A stretch of 64,000 nucleotides of DNA from Mesobacillus jeotgali (GTDB lineage Bacteria; Bacillota; Bacilli; Bacillales; Cytobacillaceae): positions 372,001-436,000 of the forward strand of contig NZ_FVZC01000009.1 of the NCBI RefSeq assembly GCF_900166585.1, in the 5' to 3' direction. This document shows, one piece after another, positions 45,201 to 52,826 of this stretch. The position numbers and the translations under genes were made by a program. Below the pieces are notes generated by a model that was given only the letters and a program-made list of their open reading frames with translations, was not told where the DNA came from and did not search any database. Position 1 is the stretch's first letter; each line of letters begins with the position of its first letter.

Positions 45201-45255
45201 AAATAATGAAAACAGCAAAAGCATTTTTAAGGCTGAATTTTGTCAAAAATCCCAT
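42229..45255 (-). CDS. swrC: RND efflux permease, SwrC (YerP)-like
   Basis: A 1008-residue RND pump. It opens with FLTKFSLKNAFAVF, close to SwrC proteins, and ends TSSTLLTLILIPVIYELFFF. Two relay aspartates are present (Asp394-Asp395 in VDDSIVVIENIF), the AcrB lysine of TM10 is Thr in GIVTTNAIVMVD. SwrC of B. subtilis exports surfactin and is needed for swarming; that role is only suggested here. GGGGTAAAATTCC precedes the ATG. No fusion protein or regulator is adjacent. Confidence 0.85.
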   Translation of the reverse strand: MGFLTKFSLKNAFAVFIISFLLILGGLYSFTRLKVDLLPNIEFPQLSVEVIYPGASPQDINEQVTEKLETKFKGIDGIKKMQSSSFESIAIINLEFPFNTELDDAEQQVNSFIKEAGLPENVTTNVNRFSFGTFPIFNISLFAKDNQDLEQLVNEEIIPELNKIQGINSVSVGGMTEDILQITVDQDKAARLALSLNDIKETLNEKKFSFPAGNLNENEIQVPVRVQEKIEKINELENLVIQSKFSADAPPVKLNEIAAIDVVTEKPEITRYNEKESLSMAITKKQDANTVEVADKVMAVIGNYQDRLEYAIGFDSAEGIEKSVNTLVKEGLLGALFASVAVLIFLRNFRATIIAIVSIPLSLLISSIFLNQLDISLNIMTLGGMAVAVGRVVDDSIVVIENIFRRVRKTNQGMTDDLIQDSTKEILKAITSSTITTVVVFLPLGLVGGITGEFFLPFALTIVFSLLASLIVAVTIVPILAKFSFKKVPTEEKEGAMQRAYAPAIRWSLNHKALVIFLSIALLGGSGFLVKGLGFTFIPNEEQKLLVATFQLPSSTSIDKTNEVSLQVEDMFAEQKEINDVTVGIGSRDFQTGLKRQNQANYFITLGDGASVSEFIPKLEKEMEEIVLSIEPDAKIGIQEQSTGGPPSNNNVNIDLYSTDLAALQDAAAEVEDYMNKQDDLKYVTNNFSEKQKQVIVDIDPEKTAQLGVSGFQVLGTITDKTKPIDAGAMELNGEERKVSITYDEKTETIDDLKTTMIFTQQGPVPITEIADITETEAFTSIQKLDGKIFARVSAQIDANDIRAVSTAVIEGVKNDIDLPDDVSLEGGGGSDETVETFTQLGIAMVVAIGLVYLTMLITFGQARIPFIILSSLIFVPIGSLLGLWIADEPMSVSVMIGLLMLIGIVTTNAIVMVDRIGQNRTEKGMPIREALIEAGITRLRPILMTAFATIAALIPLALTTSSGTLISKGLAVTVIGGLTSSTLLTLILIPVIYELFFFRQVKKERSM

Positions 45256-45339
45256 GGAATTTTACCCCTTTTCTTTTATAAAAGCTATGACTCTATTCTA
45301 TATGCCCTTTATATAAAATTCATTTTTAAACTGTAAAAA

Positions 45340-45370
45340 ATAAAAAACCCGAAGTCTCAGACTCCGGGCT
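45340..45370 (-). terminator. Terminator of clpE
   Basis: CCCGGAGTC / GACTTCGGG (one G-U) followed on the minus strand by TTTTTTATTTTTT. Confidence 0.88.
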
Positions 45371-45382
45371 AAAAATAGTTTA

Positions 45383-47539
45383 TTATGTTGCTTTGATGGT
45401 AATCTGATCATTTTTAATGGTCGCTATCAATTGTTGGGCTTCCGGTTCTTCCAGGATGAAGTCGGCAATGGAATCTTCCAATTGTTCCTGGATCGAGCGG
45501 CGGAGCGGGCGGGCGCCGAATGCAGGATGATATCCCAGCTCAGCCAGTTTAACCTTCACTTCATCTGTCACTTCAAGGCTGATGTTCTGCTCAGCAAGTG
45601 TGACATTGAGTTCAGTAAGCATTAGATCAACAATCTGAAGAAGGTGTTCTCTCTCTAGAGACTTGAATTCTATGATACTGTCGAAGCGGTTCAGGAATTC
45701 TGGTTTAAAGAATCCGCCTAGTGAATCAAGAATGTTTGATTCAGTGACTGCAGTGTTTTGGTCAAATCCTACTTTGATTGTCTTATAGCCGACACCAGCA
45801 TTACTAGTCATGATAATGACTGTATCCTTGAAGCTGACAGTGCGCCCCTGGCTGTCGGTCAGACGGCCATCCTCAAGGATTTGCAGGAACATATGCTGGA
45901 CATCAGGGTGTGCTTTTTCAATCTCATCCAGCAGAATGATGCTGTATGGGTTTCGGCGTACCTTTTCTGTCAGTTGTCCTGCTTCATCGTGGCCGACATA
46001 TCCCGGAGGGGAACCAATCAGCTTGGAGACACTATGCTTCTCCATGTACTCACTCATGTCAAGCCGAACCATCGCATCCTTAGAACCAAATAATTCTTCA
46101 GCGAGAGTCTTGGTCAGTTCCGTTTTACCAACACCTGTTGGCCCTGCGAATAAGAAGGAGCCGATTGGACGGTTCTTCGATTTTAGGCCTGCACGGCTGC
46201 GGCGGATTGCTTTAGCCACCTTTTCTACAGCGTCCTTCTGGCCAATGACCTTGCTGTTAAGGTTGGCTGCAAGGTTTTTCATCTTCTCTTGTTCATCCTC
46301 TTGAAGCTTGCCGACAGGAATACCGGTTTTTTGCTCGATGATTTCCTGAATGTGCTGGACGGTAACAATGGGACGCTCGGAGTTACTGTCATTAGAAATC
46401 GCTTTTTCTAGCTTTGTTTCCTCATCACGAAGCTTTGCAGCTGTTTCATAATCTTCATTCTTCAAGGCAGCTTCTTTTTCTCTGGCAATTTCCGTGAGAC
46501 GGCTTTCAGCGTCATTTTTGCCAGTGTAGCCTGTGAGAAGGTTAAGCTTGGAGCCTGCTTCATCCATTAAATCAATCGCTTTATCTGGCAAAAAGCGGTC
46601 CTGGATATATCGGTGAGAAAGTTGAACACAAGCCTTAATCGCATCTTCTGGGAAGCTTACCTGATGGAAATCTTCATACTTGGATTGTATACCTTTCAGG
46701 ATTTCAATTGCCTCGTCCATTGTTGGTTCAAGGACATGCACTGGCTGAAAACGCCTTTCAAGTGCAGCATCCTTTTCAATTTGACGATATTCCTTCAAGG
46801 TTGTAGCCCCGACTACCTGAAGTTCACCGCGGGCGAGTGCTGGCTTAAGGATATTGCCTGCATCCATTGAGCCTTCAGCCGATCCTGCTCCAACAAGCTG
46901 GTGAATCTCATCAATGAAAAGAATGATATTTTTCCGAGCCTGTAGTTCAGAGATCAATTGTTTCATCCGTTCTTCGAATTGGCCGCGGATTCCGGTGTTG
47001 GATACCATGGAAGCAACATCGAGAAGATATACCTCTTTACCCTTCAATTTCTCTGGTACCGTTCCTTCGACGATCTTCAGGGCAAGTCCTTCTGCTATTG
47101 CTGTTTTACCAACACCCGGTTCACCAATAAGTACCGGGTTGTTTTTGTTTCTTCTATTAAGAATTTCAATTACACGCTTCACTTCTTCGTCACGGCCGAT
47201 CACCGGGTCAATCAAGCCTGTCTTTGCGATTTGAGTCAGGTTTTTGCCGAATTGGTCAATAAAACCATTTCCTCCGCCAGCTGCTTTAGTTTCTGCCGCA
47301 GCAGGTTTGGGGTTCTGGGGACCGTTAATCAGATTCCCCGAAAATTGATTGAACATATCATTAAATGGCGAACCTCCAATTCCGTTAAAACCGGACATTG
47401 GGCTGCCAAAGGAAGCACCTAATTTCTCTCTCTCTTTTTGGTAGCATTCTTCACAGAGCATTAAATGCTTCTGGTTACCATTTATACTAACTTTAAATTG
47501 AATAGTGGCATGATTTTGCTGACAATTTTGGCAAAGCAT
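45383..47539 (-). CDS. clpE: ATP-dependent Clp protease ATP-binding subunit ClpE
   Basis: A 718-residue Hsp100 unfoldase. The N-terminal zinc finger CQNC...CEEC (residues 3-32) distinguishes ClpE from ClpC. Then two AAA+ modules (Walker A GEPGVGKT and GPTGVGKT) with a UVR coiled coil between them ([20 protein letters not shown]). It feeds unfolded proteins to ClpP under heat stress. Two CtsR boxes and an overlapping sigma-A promoter lie upstream, so it is strongly repressed without stress. Confidence 0.97.
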   Translation of the reverse strand: MLCQNCQQNHATIQFKVSINGNQKHLMLCEECYQKEREKLGASFGSPMSGFNGIGGSPFNDMFNQFSGNLINGPQNPKPAAAETKAAGGGNGFIDQFGKNLTQIAKTGLIDPVIGRDEEVKRVIEILNRRNKNNPVLIGEPGVGKTAIAEGLALKIVEGTVPEKLKGKEVYLLDVASMVSNTGIRGQFEERMKQLISELQARKNIILFIDEIHQLVGAGSAEGSMDAGNILKPALARGELQVVGATTLKEYRQIEKDAALERRFQPVHVLEPTMDEAIEILKGIQSKYEDFHQVSFPEDAIKACVQLSHRYIQDRFLPDKAIDLMDEAGSKLNLLTGYTGKNDAESRLTEIAREKEAALKNEDYETAAKLRDEETKLEKAISNDSNSERPIVTVQHIQEIIEQKTGIPVGKLQEDEQEKMKNLAANLNSKVIGQKDAVEKVAKAIRRSRAGLKSKNRPIGSFLFAGPTGVGKTELTKTLAEELFGSKDAMVRLDMSEYMEKHSVSKLIGSPPGYVGHDEAGQLTEKVRRNPYSIILLDEIEKAHPDVQHMFLQILEDGRLTDSQGRTVSFKDTVIIMTSNAGVGYKTIKVGFDQNTAVTESNILDSLGGFFKPEFLNRFDSIIEFKSLEREHLLQIVDLMLTELNVTLAEQNISLEVTDEVKVKLAELGYHPAFGARPLRRSIQEQLEDSIADFILEEPEAQQLIATIKNDQITIKAT

Positions 47540-47582
47540 TTAAATTCCTCCTTCAAAGTTTCTCTTTATGACCAATAGTCTT

Positions 47583-47605
47583 TTTGACTTTGACTATCTT
47601 TGATC
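47583..47605 (-). promoter_or_regulatory. CtsR box 2 of clpE (downstream of promoter)
   Basis: On the plus strand TTTGACT-ATC-TTTGATC (47589-47605), with a further overlapping TTTGACT at 47583. It matches the CtsR tandem heptad (GGTCAAA-N3-GGTCAAA reversed) with one or two changes and lies between the promoter and the start codon. Confidence 0.75.
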
Positions 47606-47616
47606 ATTTTAACTTT

Positions 47617-47645
47617 ATTATACTTTGACCAAATTTGACTTTCAA
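47617..47645 (-). promoter_or_regulatory. clpE promoter with CtsR box 1 in the spacer
   Basis: On the minus strand TTGAAA (-35, 47645-47640), 17-bp spacer, TATAAT (-10, 47622-47617). The CtsR operator TTTGACC-AAA-TTTGACT (plus strand 47624-47640) fills the spacer, so repressor and polymerase binding exclude each other. Confidence 0.88.
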
Positions 47646-47788
47646 GTTGTTTGCCTCCGGAAGTTATTGGAAATTTATCCAGACCTTAATTCTTTTAAAA
47701 AAACTAGCTGTATATATTGCTCCCTTTTAAAAAGCTCGTCATGGTTTGTCTATCCTTACATATATTGAAAAAGAGGGAGGGGAACGCT

Positions 47789-48835
47789 TTGAAAACAAAT
47801 TGGGGTGCTGCCTTTCAAATTGCCGCAGTTTATGTCGGCACTGTGGTAGGAGCCGGCTTTGCTACAGGGAGAGAAATCGTTGAATTCTTCTCCAGATTTG
47901 GTTTATTTGGTTTAATCGGAATTTTTATGGCGGGATACATTCTTACATATATGGGTGCAAAATTGATGCGTATGGCTGCGGCCATAGGAGCCAGTTCTTA
48001 TGAAGAAATGAACATACATTTATTCGGGAGGTTTTTTGGAAGGATCATCAATATAATGATGCTGTTCATGCTTCTTGGTGTTTGCGCTGTTATGCTTTCG
48101 GGTGCAGGGGCCGTGTTTGAGGAGCAGCTTGGATTGACAAAATCACTTGGCATCTTTGTTACCATTGCATTGTCACTTGCCGTCATGGTTGTCGGTTTGA
48201 AGGGTGTTTTTGCTGTCAATACCTTTGTTGTACCAATGATGGTCACATTCAGTTTGATACTATTTTTCCTGTCTGTTAAATTGCCCGGATTCATGGAACA
48301 GGTTGCCTTTATTCCCTATGCAGAGGATGGCTGGAAGGCCGTTATCGGCCCCTTTTCATATACTGCGCTGAATCTGTCGCTTGCACAGGCTGTGCTGGTA
48401 CCTGTTGCGGCTGAGATGAAGGACGATAATACAGTCAAGTGGGGGGGAATAATTGGTGGAATCGCGCTCACAATCATTTTGCTTTCGAGTCACTTGACAT
48501 TGATTATGCTTCCAGGGTTTGAAACATTCGGAATTCCGATGGCCGTGGTTATGAAGCAGCTGGCAGCCGGGCTTTACTGGGTTTTTGTTTTAGTCGTATA
48601 CGGAGAGATTTTTACATCTGTAATCGGCAATATTTATGGTTTGGAAAGACAGATTCAAAAACATATTAAATTGCCAAGTATGCTCGTCGTGTCCTTTCTC
48701 TTCCTTATTTGTTATTTCATCAGTTTGATCGAATATGGGACACTTCTTTCGTTACTATATCCTGTTTTCGGCTATATCAGTTTAATTTTCATTATTTTAT
48801 TATGGTTGAAACCAATTAATTTGAAGAAAAAATAA
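47789..48835 (+). CDS. ykvI: YkvI-family membrane protein
   Basis: A 348-residue protein with about ten hydrophobic helices, LeuT/APC-like fold; the N-terminus GTVVGAGFATGREIVEFF is the YkvI signature. Function is unknown, probably transport. TTG 47789 (KTNWGAAFQIAAVYVG) has GGGAGGGG 6 bases upstream and gives a family-like start; the frame from 47717 has no ribosome site. The stop codon lies within the left target duplication of MITE copy 2. Confidence 0.83.
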   Translation: MKTNWGAAFQIAAVYVGTVVGAGFATGREIVEFFSRFGLFGLIGIFMAGYILTYMGAKLMRMAAAIGASSYEEMNIHLFGRFFGRIINIMMLFMLLGVCAVMLSGAGAVFEEQLGLTKSLGIFVTIALSLAVMVVGLKGVFAVNTFVVPMMVTFSLILFFLSVKLPGFMEQVAFIPYAEDGWKAVIGPFSYTALNLSLAQAVLVPVAAEMKDDNTVKWGGIIGGIALTIILLSSHLTLIMLPGFETFGIPMAVVMKQLAAGLYWVFVLVVYGEIFTSVIGNIYGLERQIQKHIKLPSMLVVSFLFLICYFISLIEYGTLLSLLYPVFGYISLIFIILLWLKPINLKKK

Positions 48836-48836
48836 G

Positions 48837-48964
48837 GGCTCTTTTCTTAAACTTTGTTGCTATTGACTACAAAAAATTAACGCTTATTAAGAGAGCTTGC
48901 CAACTAAATACCGACCTGCAAAATGGCTTTTATCACGTTAACAACAATTTTTACGAAAACAGCC
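48837..48964 (-). mobile_element. MITE copy 2 (128 bp, inverted relative to copy 1)
   Basis: On the plus strand it runs GGCTCTTTTC ... GAAAACAGCC. Its reverse complement aligns along its length with the element at 23414-23596, apart from several deletions. Flanks AAAATAAG (48829-48836) and AAAATAAA (48965-48972) are a 7/8 target duplication. It sits one base after the ykvI stop codon, so the gene is intact. Confidence 0.82.
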
Positions 48965-48969
48965 AAAAT

Positions 48970-48998
48970 AAAAAAGAAGGGAATTCCCCTTCTTTTTA
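48970..48998. terminator. Terminator of the lipoprotein gene (possibly bidirectional)
   Basis: AAAGAAGGG / CCCTTCTTT with AATTC loop and T/A tracts on both sides. Confidence 0.75.
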
Positions 48999-49001
48999 AT
49001 A

Positions 49002-49658
49002 TTATTTTTCTTCTTTCAAGATTGTCTTTGCCATTTGGGTGAAGGCATCACGGTGGTCAGCGCCTTCTTTGGTAAAAAGGGTAAGTTTCAAAGGCTGATC
49101 TTCGTTTTTAATAAGGTAAGTTGTGACAATGTCCGGACCGTTTTTTGTTTCCATCGCCCATGCATTTTTGAAGAATGGATCCTCAGGTGTTTCCGCTTCT
49201 TTTACCTCTGGTCCGACTGCAGCTAACTGGGCTTTTGAATTCTCTTCAACCAAGGACCATTCTGCATCAGCGGGGAGCAATTCGATTCTCATGAAAATGC
49301 TGTCATCTTCGTTCCACATCAGAACATCTTTGTTCGGCTCTTCTGCTGTCAATTCATAATCAGGCATGACATACATTGAATAGTTTTGATTATCATTGTA
49401 CTTGAGGAAGCCAGTTTGCTGTTTCTCCTGGCCGTTCAAAGTATAGTCAAGGTTTTGTTCCATGATCCGGATCAGGCCCTCTTCCTGGTGCTTTTCCTGT
49501 TCTGCAGCCTGCTGATCTTCTTTCGCAGTTTCTGGTGCAGAAGCGGGCTGTGATTGCGGAGTCTGCTTATTTTTTTCAGATTGTTCTGCGCCACCGCATC
49601 CAGCGATCATAAATGCTGATAATCCGATGAGTGCGAATGGTTTTGCTAGTTTGTTCAT
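49002..49658 (-). CDS. Lipoprotein of unknown function
   Basis: A 218-residue protein with a lipoprotein signal peptide: MNKLAKPFALIGLSAFMIAGC, cysteine at the lipobox (MIAGC). A Gln/Glu/Ala-rich linker follows (about 25-70), then a compact domain (about 75-218; YTLNGQEKQQTGFLKYND, YSMYVMPDYELTAEEP). It would be anchored on the outer face of the membrane. The ATG at 49658 is preceded by GGGGGCAA. No family recognised. Confidence 0.78.
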   Translation of the reverse strand: MNKLAKPFALIGLSAFMIAGCGGAEQSEKNKQTPQSQPASAPETAKEDQQAAEQEKHQEEGLIRIMEQNLDYTLNGQEKQQTGFLKYNDNQNYSMYVMPDYELTAEEPNKDVLMWNEDDSIFMRIELLPADAEWSLVEENSKAQLAAVGPEVKEAETPEDPFFKNAWAMETKNGPDIVTTYLIKNEDQPLKLTLFTKEGADHRDAFTQMAKTILKEEK

Positions 49659-49777
49659 GGAAAAATTGCCCCCTGTCATTTCATTTGCTGTTTTCTACAA
49701 TTTTAGACGAAAAAAAAGAAAGAATGTTACAATCCTGTCGCTTTTCAAAATAACATGGACAAGCATACATAACAATA

Positions 49778-49821
49778 ATAAAAATGACCCATAAGCCTGA
49801 AAGCGCATGGATCATTTTTAG
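49778..49821. terminator. Terminator of the CPBP protease gene
   Basis: AAAAATGACCCAT / ATGGATCATTTTT stem (one mismatch) with a 14-base loop; symmetrical A/T tracts. Confidence 0.75.
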
Positions 49822-49848
49822 CATTCCAGATTTCATTTGGAACAGGTG

Positions 49849-50460
49849 TTATCTTAGAGGAAGAAAAACAAACAATAATAGATCAAAGACAATATGGGAA
49901 ACAATAATGAGTGGCATGCTCCGTTTCCATGCATATAAAATGCTCCAGGCTAGTCCGGCGATCACTGCAGCAAGAACCAGAATGAACTGTCCAGAATAGA
50001 GGTGGACAGAGGCATATAAAAGCACCGATAGACCTATAGTCATTTTCATTCCAAAAAATCTGCTCAGGCGTTTTTGAATAAAACCACGCCAGAATATTTC
50101 CTCACCTGGAGCTATAATCAATACCAGGACAATATAATGCCATAATAAATCTGGAGAGAATCTGCTGTACAGGCTTGAAATCTGACTTGAAAATGGGATA
50201 TTAAGCAGCTCGATCAAAAAGCTGCCTAACCAAAAGAGCCCGAATAATCCTGCTCCCGAAGCAATCCCTATTGTTAAGAATGAGAGGGCAGATGTATTGT
50301 CCTCTATTTCCTCATTAATGATGGAGTAGCTGATAAGAACAAGCATTGTAGCTGTGAATATATACCAGAATACGTTTTTATCTTCGAAGGTAAAAAACAT
50401 CAGCAGATGCGCGATCAAGATACCTGTAATCAGTCTGCGATCCGCCATCCAATTCTTCAT
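49849..50460 (-). CDS. CPBP (CAAX-like) intramembrane metalloprotease
   Basis: A 203-residue membrane protein with about seven helices. EEIFWRGF carries the glutamates and arginine of motif 1, SVHLYSG supplies a histidine of motif 2, and SHIVFDLL the last one. These enzymes cleave membrane substrates; in Bacillus no general rule gives the target. AAAGGGG precedes the ATG. Single gene. Confidence 0.85.
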   Translation of the reverse strand: MKNWMADRRLITGILIAHLLMFFTFEDKNVFWYIFTATMLVLISYSIINEEIEDNTSALSFLTIGIASGAGLFGLFWLGSFLIELLNIPFSSQISSLYSRFSPDLLWHYIVLVLIIAPGEEIFWRGFIQKRLSRFFGMKMTIGLSVLLYASVHLYSGQFILVLAAVIAGLAWSILYAWKRSMPLIIVSHIVFDLLLFVFLPLR

Positions 50461-50585
50461 TCTTCAAAAACCCCTTTCCACAAACAAAATTTATTGTACC
50501 AAATAATTCATTAAAGTTGTAAGGAAATGATTTCTACCAGATGGGGAATGTTAAGACTGAACGATAAAAGATAGGAGGGAATAGC

Positions 50586-50702
50586 ATGTCTCAATCAAAG
50601 CGTGAGAAGGAGCGCAATTGGACAGTCCGCAAACAGGAACAGCATCCTCATGGCAAAGTGAAGTCATACAAGGAACTGGCTGGCAAAGAAACAAAGGAAT
50701 AA
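50586..50702 (+). CDS. Small basic protein, DUF6254-like
   Basis: A 38-residue hydrophilic protein (MSQSKREKERNWTVRKQEQ start, PHGKVKSYKELAG). GATAGGAGGG precedes the ATG at a good distance. The pattern KRExERxWxVRKQxQxPHGKVKSxxEL is one I associate with the DUF6254 family in Bacillus; function unknown. Confidence 0.72.
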   Translation: MSQSKREKERNWTVRKQEQHPHGKVKSYKELAGKETKE

Positions 50703-50795
50703 GATAAAGTTGCATTCTATTAAGTAAGAGTTATGTTGGAATTCAAAACCAGCCTGTACATTTCTGAAAAAGCGTTAAAGTCAGATCAAAAAGAA

Positions 50796-50822
50796 TAAAA
50801 AGCAGCCGGGGCTGCTTTTTAT
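50796..50822. terminator. Bidirectional terminator
   Basis: AAAAAGCAGCC / GGCTGCTTTTT 11-bp stem with a two-base loop, between the convergent small gene and ykvS. Confidence 0.85.
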
Positions 50823-50839
50823 TCAGTGATTCCAGTATA

Positions 50840-51028
50840 TTAATAGGCTGTTTCTTTTACAATCTTATAGTTTTTATGATTGATCACTGTGCGCTGGTCG
50901 AGTTCCAGATCCCTAAAATTGTTCATATAAGTTAAATCAACAATTACAGAATTCTCATTGACCTTCTCCACAATTCCCTGTAATCCTTCTTTGAATTCGA
51001 TTACATTTCCAACTTCAGCTTTCTTCAA
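50840..51028 (-). CDS. ykvS: YkvS-like DUF2187 protein
   Basis: A 62-residue protein, all beta in character: VGNVIEFKEGLQGIVEKVNENSVIVDLTYM and HKNYKIV match DUF2187 (KOW-like small domain). The TTG start has GAAGGAG upstream. It lies near ykvI as in B. subtilis. Function unknown. Confidence 0.82.
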   Translation of the reverse strand: MKKAEVGNVIEFKEGLQGIVEKVNENSVIVDLTYMNNFRDLELDQRTVINHKNYKIVKETAY

Positions 51029-51324
51029 ATAACTCGCTCCTTCGTCATAATTCGAATTACTAACATTTTGCCTTAAATATTATTAAGCGTAAAGGAAAAT
51101 GCGTGATAAATTTAAAATGTTCACGAAATTTTCAAATTTAAAAGTTAGAAAATTCAATATATAATACTTATTATATATATAAATGTCTTTTCCATCTAGA
51201 GGAAATTTTTAATGCATTTACTATTTAATCAATTCGGATCATTCAGATGCCAACTTAGGAATTTGCAAATTCAGCATTAGAAGATAAAATAGTTTTAACT
51301 TAGAAGTGACAAGGGGTGTAGGAT
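51029..51324. other. AT-rich intergenic region
   Basis: About 300 bp with long A/T runs (such as TTATATATATAAATG at 51170). Divergent promoters are expected; no structure beyond that is supported. Confidence 0.4.
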
Positions 51325-51519
51325 TTGGACAAGGAACAAGCTTTTAGGATGCTTGAAAGCCTGAAAAATAGAGAAGTTGAAGAAATATTTGTTGCAAGGC
51401 AGGATTTTATGAACTTCCGAGAGGTGCTCGTGAAAAGGGATGACTTTAAACATTTTAGAGGGATTGCTCAAAGAGGCGGGGATGTAATCTATCAATATAT
51501 GGATGACCCAAGGAGCTGA
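51325..51519 (+). CDS. Small hypothetical protein
   Basis: A 64-residue charged protein (MDKEQAFRMLESLKNREVEE start; HFRGIAQRGGDVIYQYMDDP end). TTG start with AAGGGGTG upstream. The sequence looks conserved in composition, but I do not recognise a family. Confidence 0.6.
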   Translation: MDKEQAFRMLESLKNREVEEIFVARQDFMNFREVLVKRDDFKHFRGIAQRGGDVIYQYMDDPRS

Positions 51520-51613
51520 CCTAAGGTACACAAATCAATTAGAGGAAAAATGCACTATGACTATTAGTGGAATAGTAGTAAAATATTAAAATAGACTGAT
51601 GAGGTGAACGCAG

Positions 51614-51787
51614 ATGGAAACTTTGTGCCCGAAAAAAATAAAGGAAGAAATCGAACAAAAACGAAGAGAAATGATTTTTTCGGCAAAGGAAACTGGTTTT
51701 CAAAGCGGACAGACCATTTCGGCCAGCCAGGAGCTTGACCGGCTGTTAAATATTTTTCAGGAAGAACTTCAGGTTTTGCCAAAATAA
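51614..51787 (+). CDS. Second Spo0E-like aspartyl-phosphate phosphatase
   Basis: A 57-residue helical hairpin with the family signature SASQELDRLLNIFQEE near the C-terminus and an N-terminal helix KKIKEEIEQKRREMIFSA. GAGGTGA precedes the ATG. It would dephosphorylate Spo0A~P or another response regulator. Shorter than the spo0E-like product at 29391. A strong terminator follows. Confidence 0.82.
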   Translation: METLCPKKIKEEIEQKRREMIFSAKETGFQSGQTISASQELDRLLNIFQEELQVLPK

Positions 51788-51790
51788 CAT

Positions 51791-51821
51791 CAAAGGGACA
51801 CTCAAGCAGTGTCCCTTTTGT
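51791..51821 (+). terminator. Terminator of the second Spo0E-like gene
   Basis: AAAGGGACACT / AGTGTCCCTTT 11-bp stem and T-run. Confidence 0.85.
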
Positions 51822-51877
51822 TCTAATGTGAACTTCTTGTCCTAGAGGGAGATATAATGATTAGAGGGGGATTAGGG

Positions 51878-52822
51878 ATGAATTTGATTTATAAGCTTGA
51901 GCAGCTCAAGGAGGAAATAGGCAAGGTTGTAGTCGGGCGGAACAAGGAAGTAGACATGATGGTTGTCTCCCTTTTGAATGATGGCCACATTCTTATGGAA
52001 AGTGTCCCGGGAACAGGAAAAACGCTTCTTGCGAAAACATTCGCAAGCTCCATATCTGGCAAGTTCTCGAGGATTCAGTTTACACCTGACGTTTTGCCAA
52101 GTGACATAACAGGAATTCAGTTTTTTAACCCAAAACTTCAGGAGTTTGAATTAAAACCAGGGCCAGTTGTCACTAATCTCCTGCTTGCAGACGAAATCAA
52201 TCGTGCTACACCAAGAACCCAGTCCAGTCTGTTGGAAGCAATGGAAGAACATCAGGTAACAATCGATGGACATACTATTCCCTTGAAAACTCCGTTCCTT
52301 GTAATTGCAACACAAAACCCTGTGGAATCCCAGCAAGGTACCTTCCAGCTGCCAATCGCTCAATTGGACCGTTTCTTTATTAAACTTTCTCTTGGCTATC
52401 CTGAAATAGATGAGGAAAGAGAGATGATTAAAAAACATCGCTTTGGAACTGGTACCATTGAAAATAAGGCTGTTTTTAATGAAGATGACATTCTTTATCT
52501 TAAGCAGGAACTTAAAAATGTCACGCTATCCGAGGTGGTTCAGGAGTATTTATTAAGGCTCACAAGGGAAACAAGGAATCATGCTTCAATCGAATTAGGC
52601 ATCAGTCCGCGGGGAACGCTCGCTTTGGTTAAAGCGGCGCAAGGCTTTGCGCTCATTAAGGGACGAAACTATGTTTTGCCTAATGATGTGAAAGAAATGG
52701 CTCCATTTGTGTTAGCCCACAGGATTTATCTATCCGCGGAGGCCTCCTTGACGAAGACACCTGAAAAGGTAGTTGAGGATTTGCTGGAATCCATCGCCCT
52801 TCCGGTAGAAGCTGAGGTTTGA
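51878..52822 (+). CDS. MoxR-type AAA+ ATPase
   Basis: A 314-residue AAA_3 ATPase: Walker A ESVPGTGKTLLAK, Walker B LLLADEINRATPRTQ, sensor ATQNPVESQGT-like stretch and a C-terminal AAA lid (SPRGTLALVKAAQGFAL). MoxR proteins act as chaperone-like assembly factors together with DUF58 and transglutaminase-like proteins, which follow here. ATG 51878 has AGAGGGGG at 8 bases; ATG 51857, with AGAGGGAG upstream, is possible and adds seven residues. First gene of a three-gene operon. Confidence 0.9.
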   Translation: MNLIYKLEQLKEEIGKVVVGRNKEVDMMVVSLLNDGHILMESVPGTGKTLLAKTFASSISGKFSRIQFTPDVLPSDITGIQFFNPKLQEFELKPGPVVTNLLLADEINRATPRTQSSLLEAMEEHQVTIDGHTIPLKTPFLVIATQNPVESQQGTFQLPIAQLDRFFIKLSLGYPEIDEEREMIKKHRFGTGTIENKAVFNEDDILYLKQELKNVTLSEVVQEYLLRLTRETRNHASIELGISPRGTLALVKAAQGFALIKGRNYVLPNDVKEMAPFVLAHRIYLSAEASLTKTPEKVVEDLLESIALPVEAEV

Positions 52823-52826
52823 TGCA

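Noticed and set aside
51626..51635. Stray unit of the 52-bp repeat (GTGCCCGAAA) at the start of the second Spo0E-like gene
   Set aside because: Only nine bases match and they are coding; chance.
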